Assembly (NCBI GenBank): GCA_945906725.1
Contig: CAMDRI010000013.1
Location: 1-55,630, forward strand
Length of the DNA stretch: 55,630 bases
Direction of reading: 5' to 3'
Origin: Candidatus Kuenenia stuttgartensis
Lineage (GTDB): Bacteria; Planctomycetota; Planctomycetia; Planctomycetales; Planctomycetaceae
Translations under genes and position numbers: made by a program
Part shown: one piece after another, positions 1-12,649 of the stretch
Position numbering within the stretch: the stretch's first letter is position 1
Layout: the number at the start of each line of letters is the position of its first letter
Notes under the pieces: model-generated
Told to the model about the DNA's origin: nothing
Seen by the model: the letters and a program-made list of their open reading frames with translations, nothing else
The model's database searches: none

Positions 1-654
1 GAGACTCGACAACTGATCGACCGCGAAGGAGTCGCCGATTCGATCGACCAGTTCACTCGAGAAGCGTTCGACCTCGTCACTGGCGACCGAGCACGGACAG
101 CGTTCGACATCTCGAAAGAGGCCACCGAAACGCGAACCCGATACGGCATGAATTCGCTCGGCCAGAACATGCTGCTGGCTCGGCGACTTGTCGAGCACGG
201 CATCACGGTCGTCACTGTGCGAGCCAGCACGCTCGGCAGTTGGGACGATCACGGCAACATCGCCGACGCGATGAAACGCAAAGGCCCCGGCTTCGATCAA
301 GCGGTCGCGGCGCTCGTCACCGATCTGCATGACCGTGGCCTCGACAAAGACGTGCTCATCGTCTGCATGGGGGAGTTTGGCCGCACTCCGCGAGTCAACA
401 AAGGTGCCGGCCGCGATCACTGGGGCCAAGTGATGAGCAGCGTGCTCGCCGGCGGCGGCCTGAAAGTCGGCCAAGTCATCGGCTCGTCGGACTCGACCGG
501 CTCGGTTCCGAAGGATCGTCCGTACCGACCGGAGAACGTGTTGGCGATGGTCTATCGCCATCTCGGCATCGGGTCGAATCACACCTTCAACGACAACTCC
601 GGCCGCCCGCGATTCGTGCTGGAAGAACGCGGCTTGATTCGAGAACTGGTGTGA
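1..654 (+). CDS. DUF1501 family protein, C-terminal part (5' end outside window)
   Basis: The frame is open from the first base, so the gene starts upstream. The 217 visible residues match the C-terminal half of DUF1501 proteins, a sulfatase-like family very common in planctomycetes and usually exported by Tat. Recognisable pieces are the LARRLVEHGITVVTV segment, the WDDHGN aspartate/histidine motif, VCMGEFGRTPRVN and GRDHWGQ. The second DUF1501 protein of this window (19797-21089) has the same motifs in the same order. DUF1501 genes are normally paired with a DUF1549/DUF1553 gene, which would lie upstream. The substrate is unknown; a role in handling sulfated polysaccharide is often supposed but not shown. 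Confidence 0.9.
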   Translation, partial: ETRQLIDREGVADSIDQFTREAFDLVTGDRARTAFDISKEATETRTRYGMNSLGQNMLLARRLVEHGITVVTVRASTLGSWDDHGNIADAMKRKGPGFDQAVAALVTDLHDRGLDKDVLIVCMGEFGRTPRVNKGAGRDHWGQVMSSVLAGGGLKVGQVIGSSDSTGSVPKDRPYRPENVLAMVYRHLGIGSNHTFNDNSGRPRFVLEERGLIRELV

Positions 655-688
655 GCAACTTCGCAACCGTCCCCACGAATTCCGGTGC

Positions 689-1843
689 ATGTTGACCCCT
701 GTTCGGCCGATGGCCGTGGGCCGAAAGCCGATGGCTGTGATCCCAACTTCTTCCACCTTGAAACGGCCAGCGGAGGCTGGGTCTAATTTTTTGCCACTGC
801 TGGAATTTGGGCTGCGCCGGTGCGTCGCGCTGGACACGAACATTCTAGTCGCGGTCTCCGGCGGAGCCGACAGCGTCGCTTTGTTGCGTGGGCTGCTGCA
901 ACTTCGCGAGCCGTTGAACCTGACACTGCGAGCCGCTCATCTGAACCACCAACTGCGTGGCGCAGATGCAGATAGGGATGCGGATTGGGTGGCTGCATTG
1001 TGCCAGCGATTCGAGATTCCGTGCGATGTTGAAGTCGCTCCGATTCGTGAGCTTGCCAAGCAGACTCGACGAGGACTCGAAGAGACTGCTCGCGAGGCGC
1101 GGTACGACTTCCTGCAAGCGTCCGCGATCCGCCACGGGTGCAACATCGTCACCGTCGCGCACACGGCGGACGATCAGGCCGAGACCGTGTTGCATCACAT
1201 TCTGCGCGGCACCGGCCTGACCGGGCTGCGCGGAATGGAATGGTCGCGGGATCTGGGAGATTCGCTCCAACTGATTCGGCCGATGCTGGCGATCCGCCGT
1301 GCGGAGGTCGAAGCGTTTCTGGCAGAATTCGGCCAGGACTATCGCCAGGACGCGACGAATCAAGATGTCTCGCTGACTCGAAATCGGCTGCGACACGAAT
1401 TGCTGCCTTCGCTGGAACAGGACTTCAACCCTCGCGTGCGCGAGCATCTCTGCCAACTGGCCGAGCAAGCGGCCGGATGCGACGAGGCGACGCGCATTGC
1501 CGTTGATACGCTGCTCGATGCCTCGCTGCTCGATCAGTCGGAACAGGTCGTGCGACTGCGACGCGATGTGCTGGCAAAGGTTTCGAGGCCGCTGACGCGT
1601 GAAGTCTTTGTCCGCCTGTGGCAGCGCGTGAATTGGCCTCGGCAGTCGATGGCCTTCGCGCACTGGGATCGCTTGGTGAACTTCGTCCAAGCCGATCAGC
1701 CCACTGAGATCGACTTGCCGGGCCGAGTCTCCGTCCGTCGCCGAGCGAACATGATCGTCCTGAAGTGCTGCGGCTTGACGCAGCCCTCCATCAATCGCGG
1801 CAAGCAACCTTTGGACGATGTCGATCGTCGTCGTGACGAGTGA
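689..1843 (+). CDS. tilS: tRNA(Ile)-lysidine synthase
   Basis: TilS uses ATP and lysine to convert C34 of the CAU-anticodon tRNA(Ile) to lysidine, so that it reads AUA. The PP-loop SGGADS is at residues 57-62. It is followed by the family's HLNHQLRG segment, HTADDQAETVLHHILRGTG, and the RPML and TRNRLRHELLP segments of the N-terminal catalytic domain. The C-terminal third is less conserved, as usual. The ATG at 689 gives about 45 residues before the PP-loop, which is long; ATGs at 710 and 734 are alternatives and none has a clear ribosome-binding site. It follows the DUF1501 gene by 34 bp. The last 61 bases of the gene form one arm-bearing part of a large inverted repeat (1783-1915). Confidence 0.93.
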   Translation: MLTPVRPMAVGRKPMAVIPTSSTLKRPAEAGSNFLPLLEFGLRRCVALDTNILVAVSGGADSVALLRGLLQLREPLNLTLRAAHLNHQLRGADADRDADWVAALCQRFEIPCDVEVAPIRELAKQTRRGLEETAREARYDFLQASAIRHGCNIVTVAHTADDQAETVLHHILRGTGLTGLRGMEWSRDLGDSLQLIRPMLAIRRAEVEAFLAEFGQDYRQDATNQDVSLTRNRLRHELLPSLEQDFNPRVREHLCQLAEQAAGCDEATRIAVDTLLDASLLDQSEQVVRLRRDVLAKVSRPLTREVFVRLWQRVNWPRQSMAFAHWDRLVNFVQADQPTEIDLPGRVSVRRRANMIVLKCCGLTQPSINRGKQPLDDVDRRRDE

Positions 1844-1915
1844 CTTGAGAAGGTCGCTGGTCACGACCACATCGAGGAAGAAATAGAGAGGTGTCTGCCG
1901 CGATTGATGGAGGGC
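1783..1915. repeat. Long inverted repeat spanning the tilS stop codon
   Basis: A 20-bp perfect inverted repeat has its left arm at 1783-1802 (inside the tilS C-terminus) and right arm at 1896-1915. A further inner complementarity (GTCGTGAC near 1830, GTCACGAC near 1860) would close the loop. It lies between the convergent tilS and retron RT genes. It could act as a bidirectional transcription barrier, or mark one edge of the retron-bearing insert. There is no T-run typical of an intrinsic terminator. Confidence 0.7.
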
Positions 1916-1944
1916 GGTGTCGAGCAATCGCACTCCGAGGGAAA

Positions 1945-3252
1945 TCAGGCCCAGTGAATTTTCTCGAACAGGTGTTGCAGTTTTTCGGCTCGCGCGGGAT
2001 TGAGTTGCCGGACGAACGCGATGCGGCCTCGCAGATGCGCGGCGAAGTCAGTGTGGTTGTCCCGGTTCTGCGACGACGGGCCGAGCTTCACGCAGTTGTG
2101 CAGGATCGCCTTCAGCCGATCGAACTTGTCGCGGCGGATATTCGGCTTGGCGTTGACGACGACTCCGGTGACGAGCTGCCGATGTCCGCGCCGCAGGACT
2201 TTTCGCTTGCGGTGATTCAAGCGAAAGCGTTCGGAGCGGACGATCTGTTCGGTCAGCGGGATCACGCAGCGGAGCGCGTATCGAAAGTCGTCGTCGCCCG
2301 ACAGCGTCAGGTCGTCGGCATACCGCGTGTAGTGGCCGCCGAACCTTTTGAGCAACCCGGACAGCCGCACGTCCAACCCGAAGGCGGACAAGTTCGCGAG
2401 TGCGGGTGACGTCGGTGCTCCTTGTGGCAAGTGCCAGCGGGAGTAGAGTCTCTTCGTGGCTTCGTCTTGATCCGGCACCGCCAACGACCAAGGGACAGTG
2501 GAAGTCGTGAGCCGTCCCAACCAGATCGCCGCCTCACGGCAATAGCCCATCGAACGGAAGATCGCGACGACCCTTCGGAAGGTCACGTTGGCATAGAAGT
2601 TTTGCAGATCGAATTTGACGACCACCGCCTGCCCGACATGCGGCCGCGCGTTTGAGACGATCGACCTCCCGCGCACGAACCCATGCGCCGCCTGATGTGC
2701 CGGAATCTTTTCGAGGATCTCGGTGAGTATCTTCCGCTGCGCCGCTTTGAGCGTCTGCTTCGGAGATTCAATCAATCGCCACTGCGTCAGCACTGGCCGG
2801 GCGCTCGTCGAACCGCATTCAAAACTCGCCGATCGCTTCTTGACCCAACGATAAACGTAGTGCGAACTCGGCACATTGGACGGCCGCCGATCGGGAGCGG
2901 TCCGATGCACCAACCACGCCAACTCGCCCACTCGAATCCCCAACCAGTCGGCCAGTTCTTGCGGTGTGTGAAAGACCGGCAAGTTCCAACTCGTCAGGAG
3001 CGAATCATCGCCGCTCTGGCTGAGGTCCAAGAACCGCTTACCGTCAGAGGTGTAGCTTGAGAACAAATACGGAGACGTCTTGGTGGCGACGGACGGCTGA
3101 TAACTCCGCTGATGCAAGAAGAGCTGTTGACGACGGCGAGCCGACAATGACACCGGGCGTCTGTATCGCGTAGCTGGCTGCGGATCTGGCCTCACGTCGT
3201 CGGAGCGGTTGCCACCGAAGAGCCAGTTCAAAATGCGTACTATCAGGTTCAT
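1945..3252 (-). CDS. Retron-type reverse transcriptase, myxobacterial-retron-like
   Basis: This is an RNA-directed DNA polymerase expected to make multicopy single-stranded DNA (msDNA) from the adjacent structured RNA. With the start at 3252 it has 435 residues. An N-terminal region of about 160 residues of unknown function precedes the RT fold. The fold shows the retron-specific NARPH (NAxxH) at about 201-205, catalytic Asp in KFDLQNF near 215, HLPQGAPTSPALANL near 275, YTRYADDLTLSG with the YADD box at 311-314, and the retron VTGVVVN thumb motif at 361-367. A longer reading frame begins at 3393, but its extra 47 codons run through the predicted msr-msd RNA and look non-coding, so I prefer ATG 3252; no Shine-Dalgarno is seen. 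Architecture and length resemble the RTs of myxobacterial retrons such as Mx162. No toxin, nuclease or other effector gene is adjacent. Confidence 0.88.
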   Translation of the reverse strand: MNLIVRILNWLFGGNRSDDVRPDPQPATRYRRPVSLSARRRQQLFLHQRSYQPSVATKTSPYLFSSYTSDGKRFLDLSQSGDDSLLTSWNLPVFHTPQELADWLGIRVGELAWLVHRTAPDRRPSNVPSSHYVYRWVKKRSASFECGSTSARPVLTQWRLIESPKQTLKAAQRKILTEILEKIPAHQAAHGFVRGRSIVSNARPHVGQAVVVKFDLQNFYANVTFRRVVAIFRSMGYCREAAIWLGRLTTSTVPWSLAVPDQDEATKRLYSRWHLPQGAPTSPALANLSAFGLDVRLSGLLKRFGGHYTRYADDLTLSGDDDFRYALRCVIPLTEQIVRSERFRLNHRKRKVLRRGHRQLVTGVVVNAKPNIRRDKFDRLKAILHNCVKLGPSSQNRDNHTDFAAHLRGRIAFVRQLNPARAEKLQHLFEKIHWA

Positions 3253-3297
3253 CCGGAACCAGTCGTCGAGGAATCCACGTTTCGGGGGTGAAAAAAA

Positions 3298-3476
3298 CGT
3301 GGACGGTGGGTTGCTCAACGGGTCCAGTAGCGGGTGCGTGGTAGGAACGTGACGTCGTACTACGCACCTCGGCAACGAAATCATCACAAGCAATCAACCG
3401 CGGGGTATCCCCGTGGCGTTGTTGAGCCGCCGTCAAAGCAGCTCACCAACAAGGCTTGGGCAACCCACCGACCACG
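3298..3476 (-). ncRNA. Predicted retron msr-msd RNA with a1/a2 inverted repeat
   Basis: Reading on the minus strand, a 17-nt sequence at 3476-3460 (a1) is complementary at 16 of 17 positions to 3314-3298 (a2), enclosing 145 nt. Immediately after a1 is AAGCC; the G at 3455 inside AGC is the natural candidate for the branching guanosine. Two stem-loops follow where msr hairpins are expected: 3450-3418 (10-bp stem, one mismatch) and 3416-3398 (8-bp stem, one mismatch, loop AUA). An msd-like hairpin lies at 3368-3333 (11-bp stem, one mismatch). a2 ends 46 nt before the RT start and is followed by seven T. The order a1, AGC, msr stem-loops, msd hairpin, a2, RT is that of characterised retrons. Exact msr/msd boundaries are not determined. 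Confidence 0.75.
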
Positions 3477-3482
3477 CGCGGG

Positions 3483-3511
3483 AATGTAGCGAGGCTGTTT
3501 GTTGGCCGCAA
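3483..3511 (-). promoter_or_regulatory. Candidate promoter for the retron transcript
   Basis: On the minus strand TTGCGG (3511-3506) and TACATT (3488-3483) are separated by 17 nt. A start 6-8 nt downstream would fall at the beginning of a1, as retron transcripts require. The matches to -35 and -10 are only 3/6 and 4/6, and the -35 lies inside the arm of the 3502-3574 hairpin, so this is tentative. Confidence 0.3.
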
Positions 3512-3574
3512 AGAACACAAAAGATCGCAAAGAAGGGCATTCTCTTTGTGATCTTTTGTGTTCTTTGCGGCCAA
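3502..3574. repeat. 32-bp-stem hairpin (CAAAGAACACAAAAGATC repeat), likely terminator of the M16 gene
   Basis: Arms 3502-3533 and 3543-3574 match at 31 of 32 positions around a 9-nt loop. The hairpin starts one base after the M16 peptidase stop codon and ends 26 bases before the retron a1 sequence, so it separates the two minus-strand genes and could stop read-through. Its purine-rich CACAAAGAACAC wording resembles a dispersed repeat type seen in several environmental phyla (from memory). It lies outside a1/a2 and is therefore not the msd. Confidence 0.85.
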
Positions 3575-3575
3575 G

Positions 3576-6359
<2,784 letters not shown>

Positions 6360-6460
6360 GACACACGTCCTCCCATGAAGTGCTTCACCAAGTCGGCGCA
6401 GCAAAGTCGCGCACGAATGTGGCGAACTCTAGCAACGTGGCGTCGGAACGAGAACGATTG

Positions 6461-7198
6461 CTACAAGCCGACCGAGCGCAGAATGTTGATCAGCTTTTGC
6501 CGTCGGTCGCCCATGCGGACACTGACGTCCAGCCAGCCAATTCGCAACTTTAACGGAGCGGCCCAAGGGGGCAATGGACCGGAATCGAGCCGAATGAGCA
6601 ACCCCTGATCGTCCTGGCTCACTTCGTCCGGTTGCCGGATTGCCCGTAGTTCAGCATCCGGAAACATTGTCTGCAGCGTTCGCAAGGCCGACTTAACCGA
6701 CCGTGCCAGATCCAACACTTCGACTCGAAACGGGCGAACCAGAATTCGGCGACGCAACTCGGCGATCGACTGCTGTTTTCTCGGGTGCACGAAGTCCGGC
6801 ACAAGCTCGAACAACGGGTCGAGCACAAACCTCCGATACCAGCAGCCCGAGTGCGGTACCCGCAACACGGGCAGGTCGTCGATCACGTCGTTGCCAAAGA
6901 ACAGCAAATCGAGGTCGAGCGTGCGGGGCCCCCAAACGACGTCGCGCTCACGACCGAATTCGTTCTCGATAGCCAAGAGGCAGCTCAGCAAGTCTCGTGC
7001 AGAGAGAGTTGTCTGCAATTGGGCGGCGGCGTTGGTGAACTCAGAGCCGGCGGCGGCACCCACCGGAGCGGTTTGATAGAACGAACTCCAGCGTTCGACT
7101 TGTACTCCCGGCCGTTGAGACAACGATTGCATTGCGCCGACAATCGTCTGCGGCACGTTTCCCAAATTGCCACCCAGGCCAATCAGACAAGTCGTCAT
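6461..7198 (-). CDS. folK: 2-amino-4-hydroxy-6-hydroxymethyldihydropteridine pyrophosphokinase with C-terminal extension
   Basis: HPPK transfers pyrophosphate from ATP to the pterin alcohol in folate synthesis. The N-terminal 155 residues carry the family hallmarks: IGLGGNLGN near residue 6, [16 protein letters not shown] and the signature [14 protein letters not shown] near 90-103. The protein is 245 residues, about 80 longer than the usual 160-residue enzyme. The extra C-terminal part (about 155-245) contains a basic stretch and a [18 protein letters not shown] segment and matches nothing I recognise. It is transcribed divergently from infA with a 161-bp intergenic region. No other folate gene is visible nearby. 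Confidence 0.93.
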   Translation of the reverse strand: MTTCLIGLGGNLGNVPQTIVGAMQSLSQRPGVQVERWSSFYQTAPVGAAAGSEFTNAAAQLQTTLSARDLLSCLLAIENEFGRERDVVWGPRTLDLDLLFFGNDVIDDLPVLRVPHSGCWYRRFVLDPLFELVPDFVHPRKQQSIAELRRRILVRPFRVEVLDLARSVKSALRTLQTMFPDAELRAIRQPDEVSQDDQGLLIRLDSGPLPPWAAPLKLRIGWLDVSVRMGDRRQKLINILRSVGL

Positions 7199-7359
7199 CA
7201 GTCATCTCATCGTGCGGTACGTCAAGTTGCTTGAGACAGAGGCGTCAGAAGTCTGAATGCTGTGGCTGGCAAACCGCTGACACGGACGCCAGAATGCCTC
7301 CCTTCCAAACCCTGGCTTCATCCAGAATGTTCGTCGGCTCTCGCGCGAGATTCCCAAGT

Positions 7360-7578
7360 ATGGCCAAAGAAGAGGCGATCGAAGTTGAAGGTGTTGTGGT
7401 GGAGGCTCTGGCCAACACCCAGTTCCGCGTCAAGCTGGAGAACGGCCATCTCGTTATGGCTCACGTTGCCGGCAAGATGCGGAAGCACTTTATCCGCATC
7501 GTGCCTGGGGACAAAGTAAAGGTTGAAGTCTCGCCGTATGATCTCAATCGCGGCCGAATTATTTTCCGCGAACGCTAA
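7360..7578 (+). CDS. infA: Translation initiation factor IF-1
   Basis: IF-1 binds the 30S A site during initiation. The 72-residue protein is a single S1/OB-fold with the conserved [13 protein letters not shown] start, [22 protein letters not shown] and the [17 protein letters not shown] end. The ATG at 7360 gives exactly the family length; earlier in-frame ATGs only add an unrelated leader. No strong Shine-Dalgarno is present. rnhA starts 22 bp downstream, so the two are probably co-transcribed. Confidence 0.97.
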   Translation: MAKEEAIEVEGVVVEALANTQFRVKLENGHLVMAHVAGKMRKHFIRIVPGDKVKVEVSPYDLNRGRIIFRER

Positions 7579-7600
7579 GCCGCTGGCTTGTCGACGTCCA

Positions 7601-8071
7601 ATGCCAAACGACTCTTCCGCCGAAGTTCTTCTGTTTACCGATGGCGCGTGCAGCGGCAATCCCGGTCCGGGAGGCTGGGCCTGCATTCTGCGGCACCCGT
7701 CGACCGGCAAGGAACGAGAACTCTCGGGCGGTGCTGCCGCGACCACTAACAATCAGATGGAGTTGATGGGCGTCATCTCCGGATTGGAATCGTTGACTCG
7801 TGCGACTGCCGTGGAAGTCATCACCGACAGCAAGTATGTCGCAGATGGATGCACCAGTTGGATGCCGAATTGGAAGAAGAACGGCTGGCGGCGTCGCGAA
7901 GGAAGTCGTTGGGCGGAGGTCAAAAACCTTGAACTCTGGCAACGCCTGGACACGCTGCTCGCCAAACATCGAGTCCGCTTCAAGGTCGTCAAAGGCCACA
8001 GCGGTCACGCCGAGAACGAACGCTGCGATGAACTTGCGGTCGAAGCCGCCAGACAATTTGGTGCCATGTAG
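7601..8071 (+). CDS. rnhA: Ribonuclease HI
   Basis: Cleaves the RNA strand of RNA-DNA hybrids. The 156-residue protein has the complete catalytic DEDD set: Asp14 in FTDGACSGNPGPGGW, Glu54 in NNQMELMGV, Asp76 in ITDSKYVADG and Asp143 in ENERCDELA, plus the KGHSGH motif. The start at 7601 places the first beta strand at residue 9, as in E. coli RnhA. It follows infA closely. Its stop codon TAG lies within the GTAG end of a palindromic element (8068-8119). Confidence 0.97.
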   Translation: MPNDSSAEVLLFTDGACSGNPGPGGWACILRHPSTGKERELSGGAAATTNNQMELMGVISGLESLTRATAVEVITDSKYVADGCTSWMPNWKKNGWRRREGSRWAEVKNLELWQRLDTLLAKHRVRFKVVKGHSGHAENERCDELAVEAARQFGAM

Positions 8072-8119
8072 TCGAGTCACTCCGTGAATCGATTCACGTC
8101 ACGGAGTTGATGCGACTAC
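8068..8119. repeat. GTAG...CTAC palindromic element between convergent genes
   Basis: An imperfect inverted repeat (GTAGTCGAGTCACTCCGTGA on the left, its near-complement ending GCGACTAC on the right) of 52 bp. It includes the rnhA stop codon and reaches the stop codon of the convergent gene at 8116, so it is placed to act as a shared terminator. The core resembles that of the element at 39791-39846. Confidence 0.75.
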
Positions 8120-8598
8120 TTCTTCACAGCGCCGCCGGCCGAGTAGCGTGTCCGCTCTTGGAGGATCGACTTCATTCGCTGCTTGGAAAAGATGCGAACG
8201 ACTTTGCCTTTGTAGGTCAGACGACCTTGGTCGTCGTGGTCGAGGTGCTCTTTGATTTCTTGCTTCGCTTCGCCGGCGTAAAGTGCGGCGAAGGTTTCCG
8301 GATCGACGCCACGCCCATCTTCCAGATCCCGCACCGCGTTGATTCCTCCCGCCATCACCGAAAAAACATTCAGCGATGTGGTCGCCGGGACGTAGAGACT
8401 TTCTTGCTCAAGTGTTTCGGCCGCGTTTTTGATTGCGGCAAACGCTTCTTTCAGTTTCGTGAGCGATTCGGCGGAAGGCCCGCCTTCGGCTGCCGCCTGT
8501 GCCCCCAGAGACTTTGGGCCCAACGCGCCGATTGTCCCCAGGACATATCCGAGACTCAACAGTCCCAACACCGCAACAGTTTTGCAAATCGAACGCAT
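8116..8598 (-). CDS. Uncharacterised exported protein
   Basis: A 160-residue protein that I do not recognise. The start at 8598 is preceded by a clear AAGGAGG ribosome-binding site 7 nt upstream; the longer frame to 8721 merely reads through a palindromic repeat. Residues 1-33 form a signal peptide or membrane anchor (KTVAVLGLLSLGYVLGTIGALG). The rest is soluble and helical, with SLTKLKEAFAAIKNAAETLEQESLYVP followed by NVFSVMAGGINAVRDLEDGRGVDPETFAALYAG, which reads like a structural rather than an enzymatic domain. The C-terminus is basic (SKQRMKSILQERTRYSAGG). It is probably co-transcribed with the small membrane protein at 8718-8936. Confidence 0.75.
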   Translation of the reverse strand: MRSICKTVAVLGLLSLGYVLGTIGALGPKSLGAQAAAEGGPSAESLTKLKEAFAAIKNAAETLEQESLYVPATTSLNVFSVMAGGINAVRDLEDGRGVDPETFAALYAGEAKQEIKEHLDHDDQGRLTYKGKVVRIFSKQRMKSILQERTRYSAGGAVKK

Positions 8599-8652
8599 CA
8601 GAAGCCTCCTTCCGCGCAAAGAATCTTGTCGTCTCGCGGAATGGTGTGCCAA

Positions 8653-8713
8653 GTGGGGCAGGTTTTCAACCTGCCCGTAAATACCGGACGGGCAGGTTAA
8701 AAACCTGCCCCAC
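8653..8713. repeat. GTGGGGCAGGTT palindromic element
   Basis: Arms 8653-8678 and 8688-8713 match at 25 of 26 positions around a 9-nt loop. Each arm is itself partly self-complementary (GGCAGGTT with AACCTGCC), so it can form a branched or cruciform fold. It lies between two minus-strand genes, 5 bp after the stop codon of the upstream one. A related copy interrupts the multiheme gene at 37306-37365. Confidence 0.85.
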
Positions 8714-8717
8714 GAGA

Positions 8718-8936
8718 TCAAGCCACTTTGCGCGACTTAACCTCGGTAGTCTGTGCCGAACGTTCGTCGCGACCAGACAGTGACTGCGTGTGGCCAGCGT
8801 CCCTGCGAAGTAGTGTTTTTCGCTGAGTTCGACTGAGGAATACGCTGACGTACATCAACGCGGCCGATGTTACCAGCGCCACAAAGCATCCCATCAAAGC
8901 AATTTGGTCGTCCGTGGCATTCTGGAAAAAGTCCAT
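8718..8936 (-). CDS. Small single-pass membrane protein
   Basis: A 72-residue protein with one transmembrane helix (QIALMGCFVALVTSAALMYVSVFLS, residues about 11-35) and a short basic, hydrophilic C-terminal tail ending in TTEVKSRKVA. The ATG at 8936 is preceded by AAAAGGCG at a suitable distance; a longer frame begins at 9002 without such a site. No family is recognised. The gene is followed by the palindromic repeat at 8653-8713 and then the exported protein at 8116-8598. Confidence 0.55.
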   Translation of the reverse strand: MDFFQNATDDQIALMGCFVALVTSAALMYVSVFLSRTQRKTLLRRDAGHTQSLSGRDERSAQTTEVKSRKVA

Positions 8937-9165
8937 GAGCAATTCGCCTTTTGAAATTGAGGACCGTGACGAGCGAACTCGATCATCGCAATACGGACTC
9001 ATTTCGGACTTCGTTCGTCGCGCCCTTCAAAATCGCTCGACAAACCGGCTGATGTTGCCGAATCCAATGTCGGCACTGGCAATCAGCGAAACTCTCCGTC
9101 CTCTGACGGCTCTGACGGCCGACCTCAAAGAGTCCGAACAAACCGCTGATCATGGTGGCGGCTCG

Positions 9166-11823
<2,658 letters not shown>

Positions 11824-11995
11824 CGACCTGTTTTCCTTGATTTTGAGGCTGCGGCGGGCGATTGAAACACGGTCCACGCGGATCACTCAAACACAGCAGG
11901 CGGCAGAAGTTGCCAACCCCGGAGCCAGCCCTGGCGCAGCGAGCAGATCAAGTTAGCGACGCTTTCGCCGGTTCTCAAGCAAGCCAGCCAACTGC

Positions 11996-12024
11996 TTGAC
12001 AGACCACGATTTGCGTGGAACAGT
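11996..12024 (+). promoter_or_regulatory. Candidate sigma70-type promoter for the FHA gene
   Basis: A perfect TTGACA at 11996-12001 is followed after 17 nt by AACAGT at 12019-12024 (a weak -10). It lies about 62 nt before the FHA start codon, in the intergenic region with divergent ppdK. Confidence 0.35.
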
Positions 12025-12085
12025 GTTGAACCTGTTGCCGCGAACGCACTTCGCGACCGACCGGGACTCCGGTCCTGAGAGGTTC

Positions 12086-12604
12086 ATGATGGAAGCCAAA
12101 CTCATCTCCACTGACGGCGAGCGATCAATCCGCCTGAAAAAGGACGTGACGATCGTCGGCCGCAAGCGTGGAGTGTGCGACATCTTTATTGATCGCAGCA
12201 GCATCTCGAAACTGCATTGCATTATCGTGAAGACCGATGGGTTGCTCTTCATTCGCGATCTCGGAAGTACCAACGGGACAAAGGTCAACGGCCAGCGAGT
12301 GACTCGCGGAGCGTTGTTGCCTGGTGACGAACTTGCCTTTGCGAACGCGAAGTACAAAGTGCATCTTGGCCCGGACGATCCCGACATGGTCGAGTATGAT
12401 GCCGGCACGGAGGCCATGCTTGCCCCGCCCAAGCGGCAACCTGACGAGGACCGGATGGACGAGGATGACGGTGACGTTCGTCCTGCGAAGGTTTCCTACA
12501 GCGACAGTGGAGACGTGGTCCCCCTGGAGAAGGCGTCGCAAAGTGATGTCCGCTTGCTGACCGATTCGGAAGCCCACGACGACGGCCTGAATGACGACCT
12601 GTAG
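12086..12604 (+). CDS. FHA domain protein
   Basis: A 172-residue cytoplasmic protein with one forkhead-associated domain, which binds phosphothreonine peptides. The FHA core occupies about residues 2-95: TIVGRKRGVCDIFIDRSSISKLHCII carries the Gly-Arg and Ser-x-x-His signature, and RDLGSTNGTKVNGQRV the STNGT/NG signature. The C-terminal 70 residues are acidic and low in complexity (DEDRMDEDDGDVRP, DSEAHDDGLNDDL), probably disordered. The start has GAGAGG just upstream; a second ATG follows immediately. The stop codon TAG lies in a GTAGC sequence resembling the ends of the palindromic elements. The next gene, hrpA, starts 45 bp on, so they may be co-transcribed. Confidence 0.9.
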   Translation: MMEAKLISTDGERSIRLKKDVTIVGRKRGVCDIFIDRSSISKLHCIIVKTDGLLFIRDLGSTNGTKVNGQRVTRGALLPGDELAFANAKYKVHLGPDDPDMVEYDAGTEAMLAPPKRQPDEDRMDEDDGDVRPAKVSYSDSGDVVPLEKASQSDVRLLTDSEAHDDGLNDDL

Positions 12605-12649
12605 CCCGCACGCTTCGCGACGGAGCGACACTGCGATAGGGCGACTTTG

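Noticed and set aside
3253..3393. Longer N-terminus of the reverse transcriptase starting at 3393
   Set aside because: These 47 codons run through the a2 repeat, the msd-like hairpin and part of the msr, and read as Pro/Arg-rich noise; ATG 3252 lies just after a2 as expected.
3502..3574. The 32-bp-stem hairpin as the retron msd
   Set aside because: It lies upstream of and outside the a1/a2 pair and directly follows the M16 stop codon; its sequence looks like a dispersed repeat. A separate msd-like hairpin exists between a1 and a2.
8599..8721. N-terminal extension of the exported protein at 8116-8598
   Set aside because: It only translates the GTGGGGCAGGTT palindrome; a strong AAGGAGG precedes ATG 8598.
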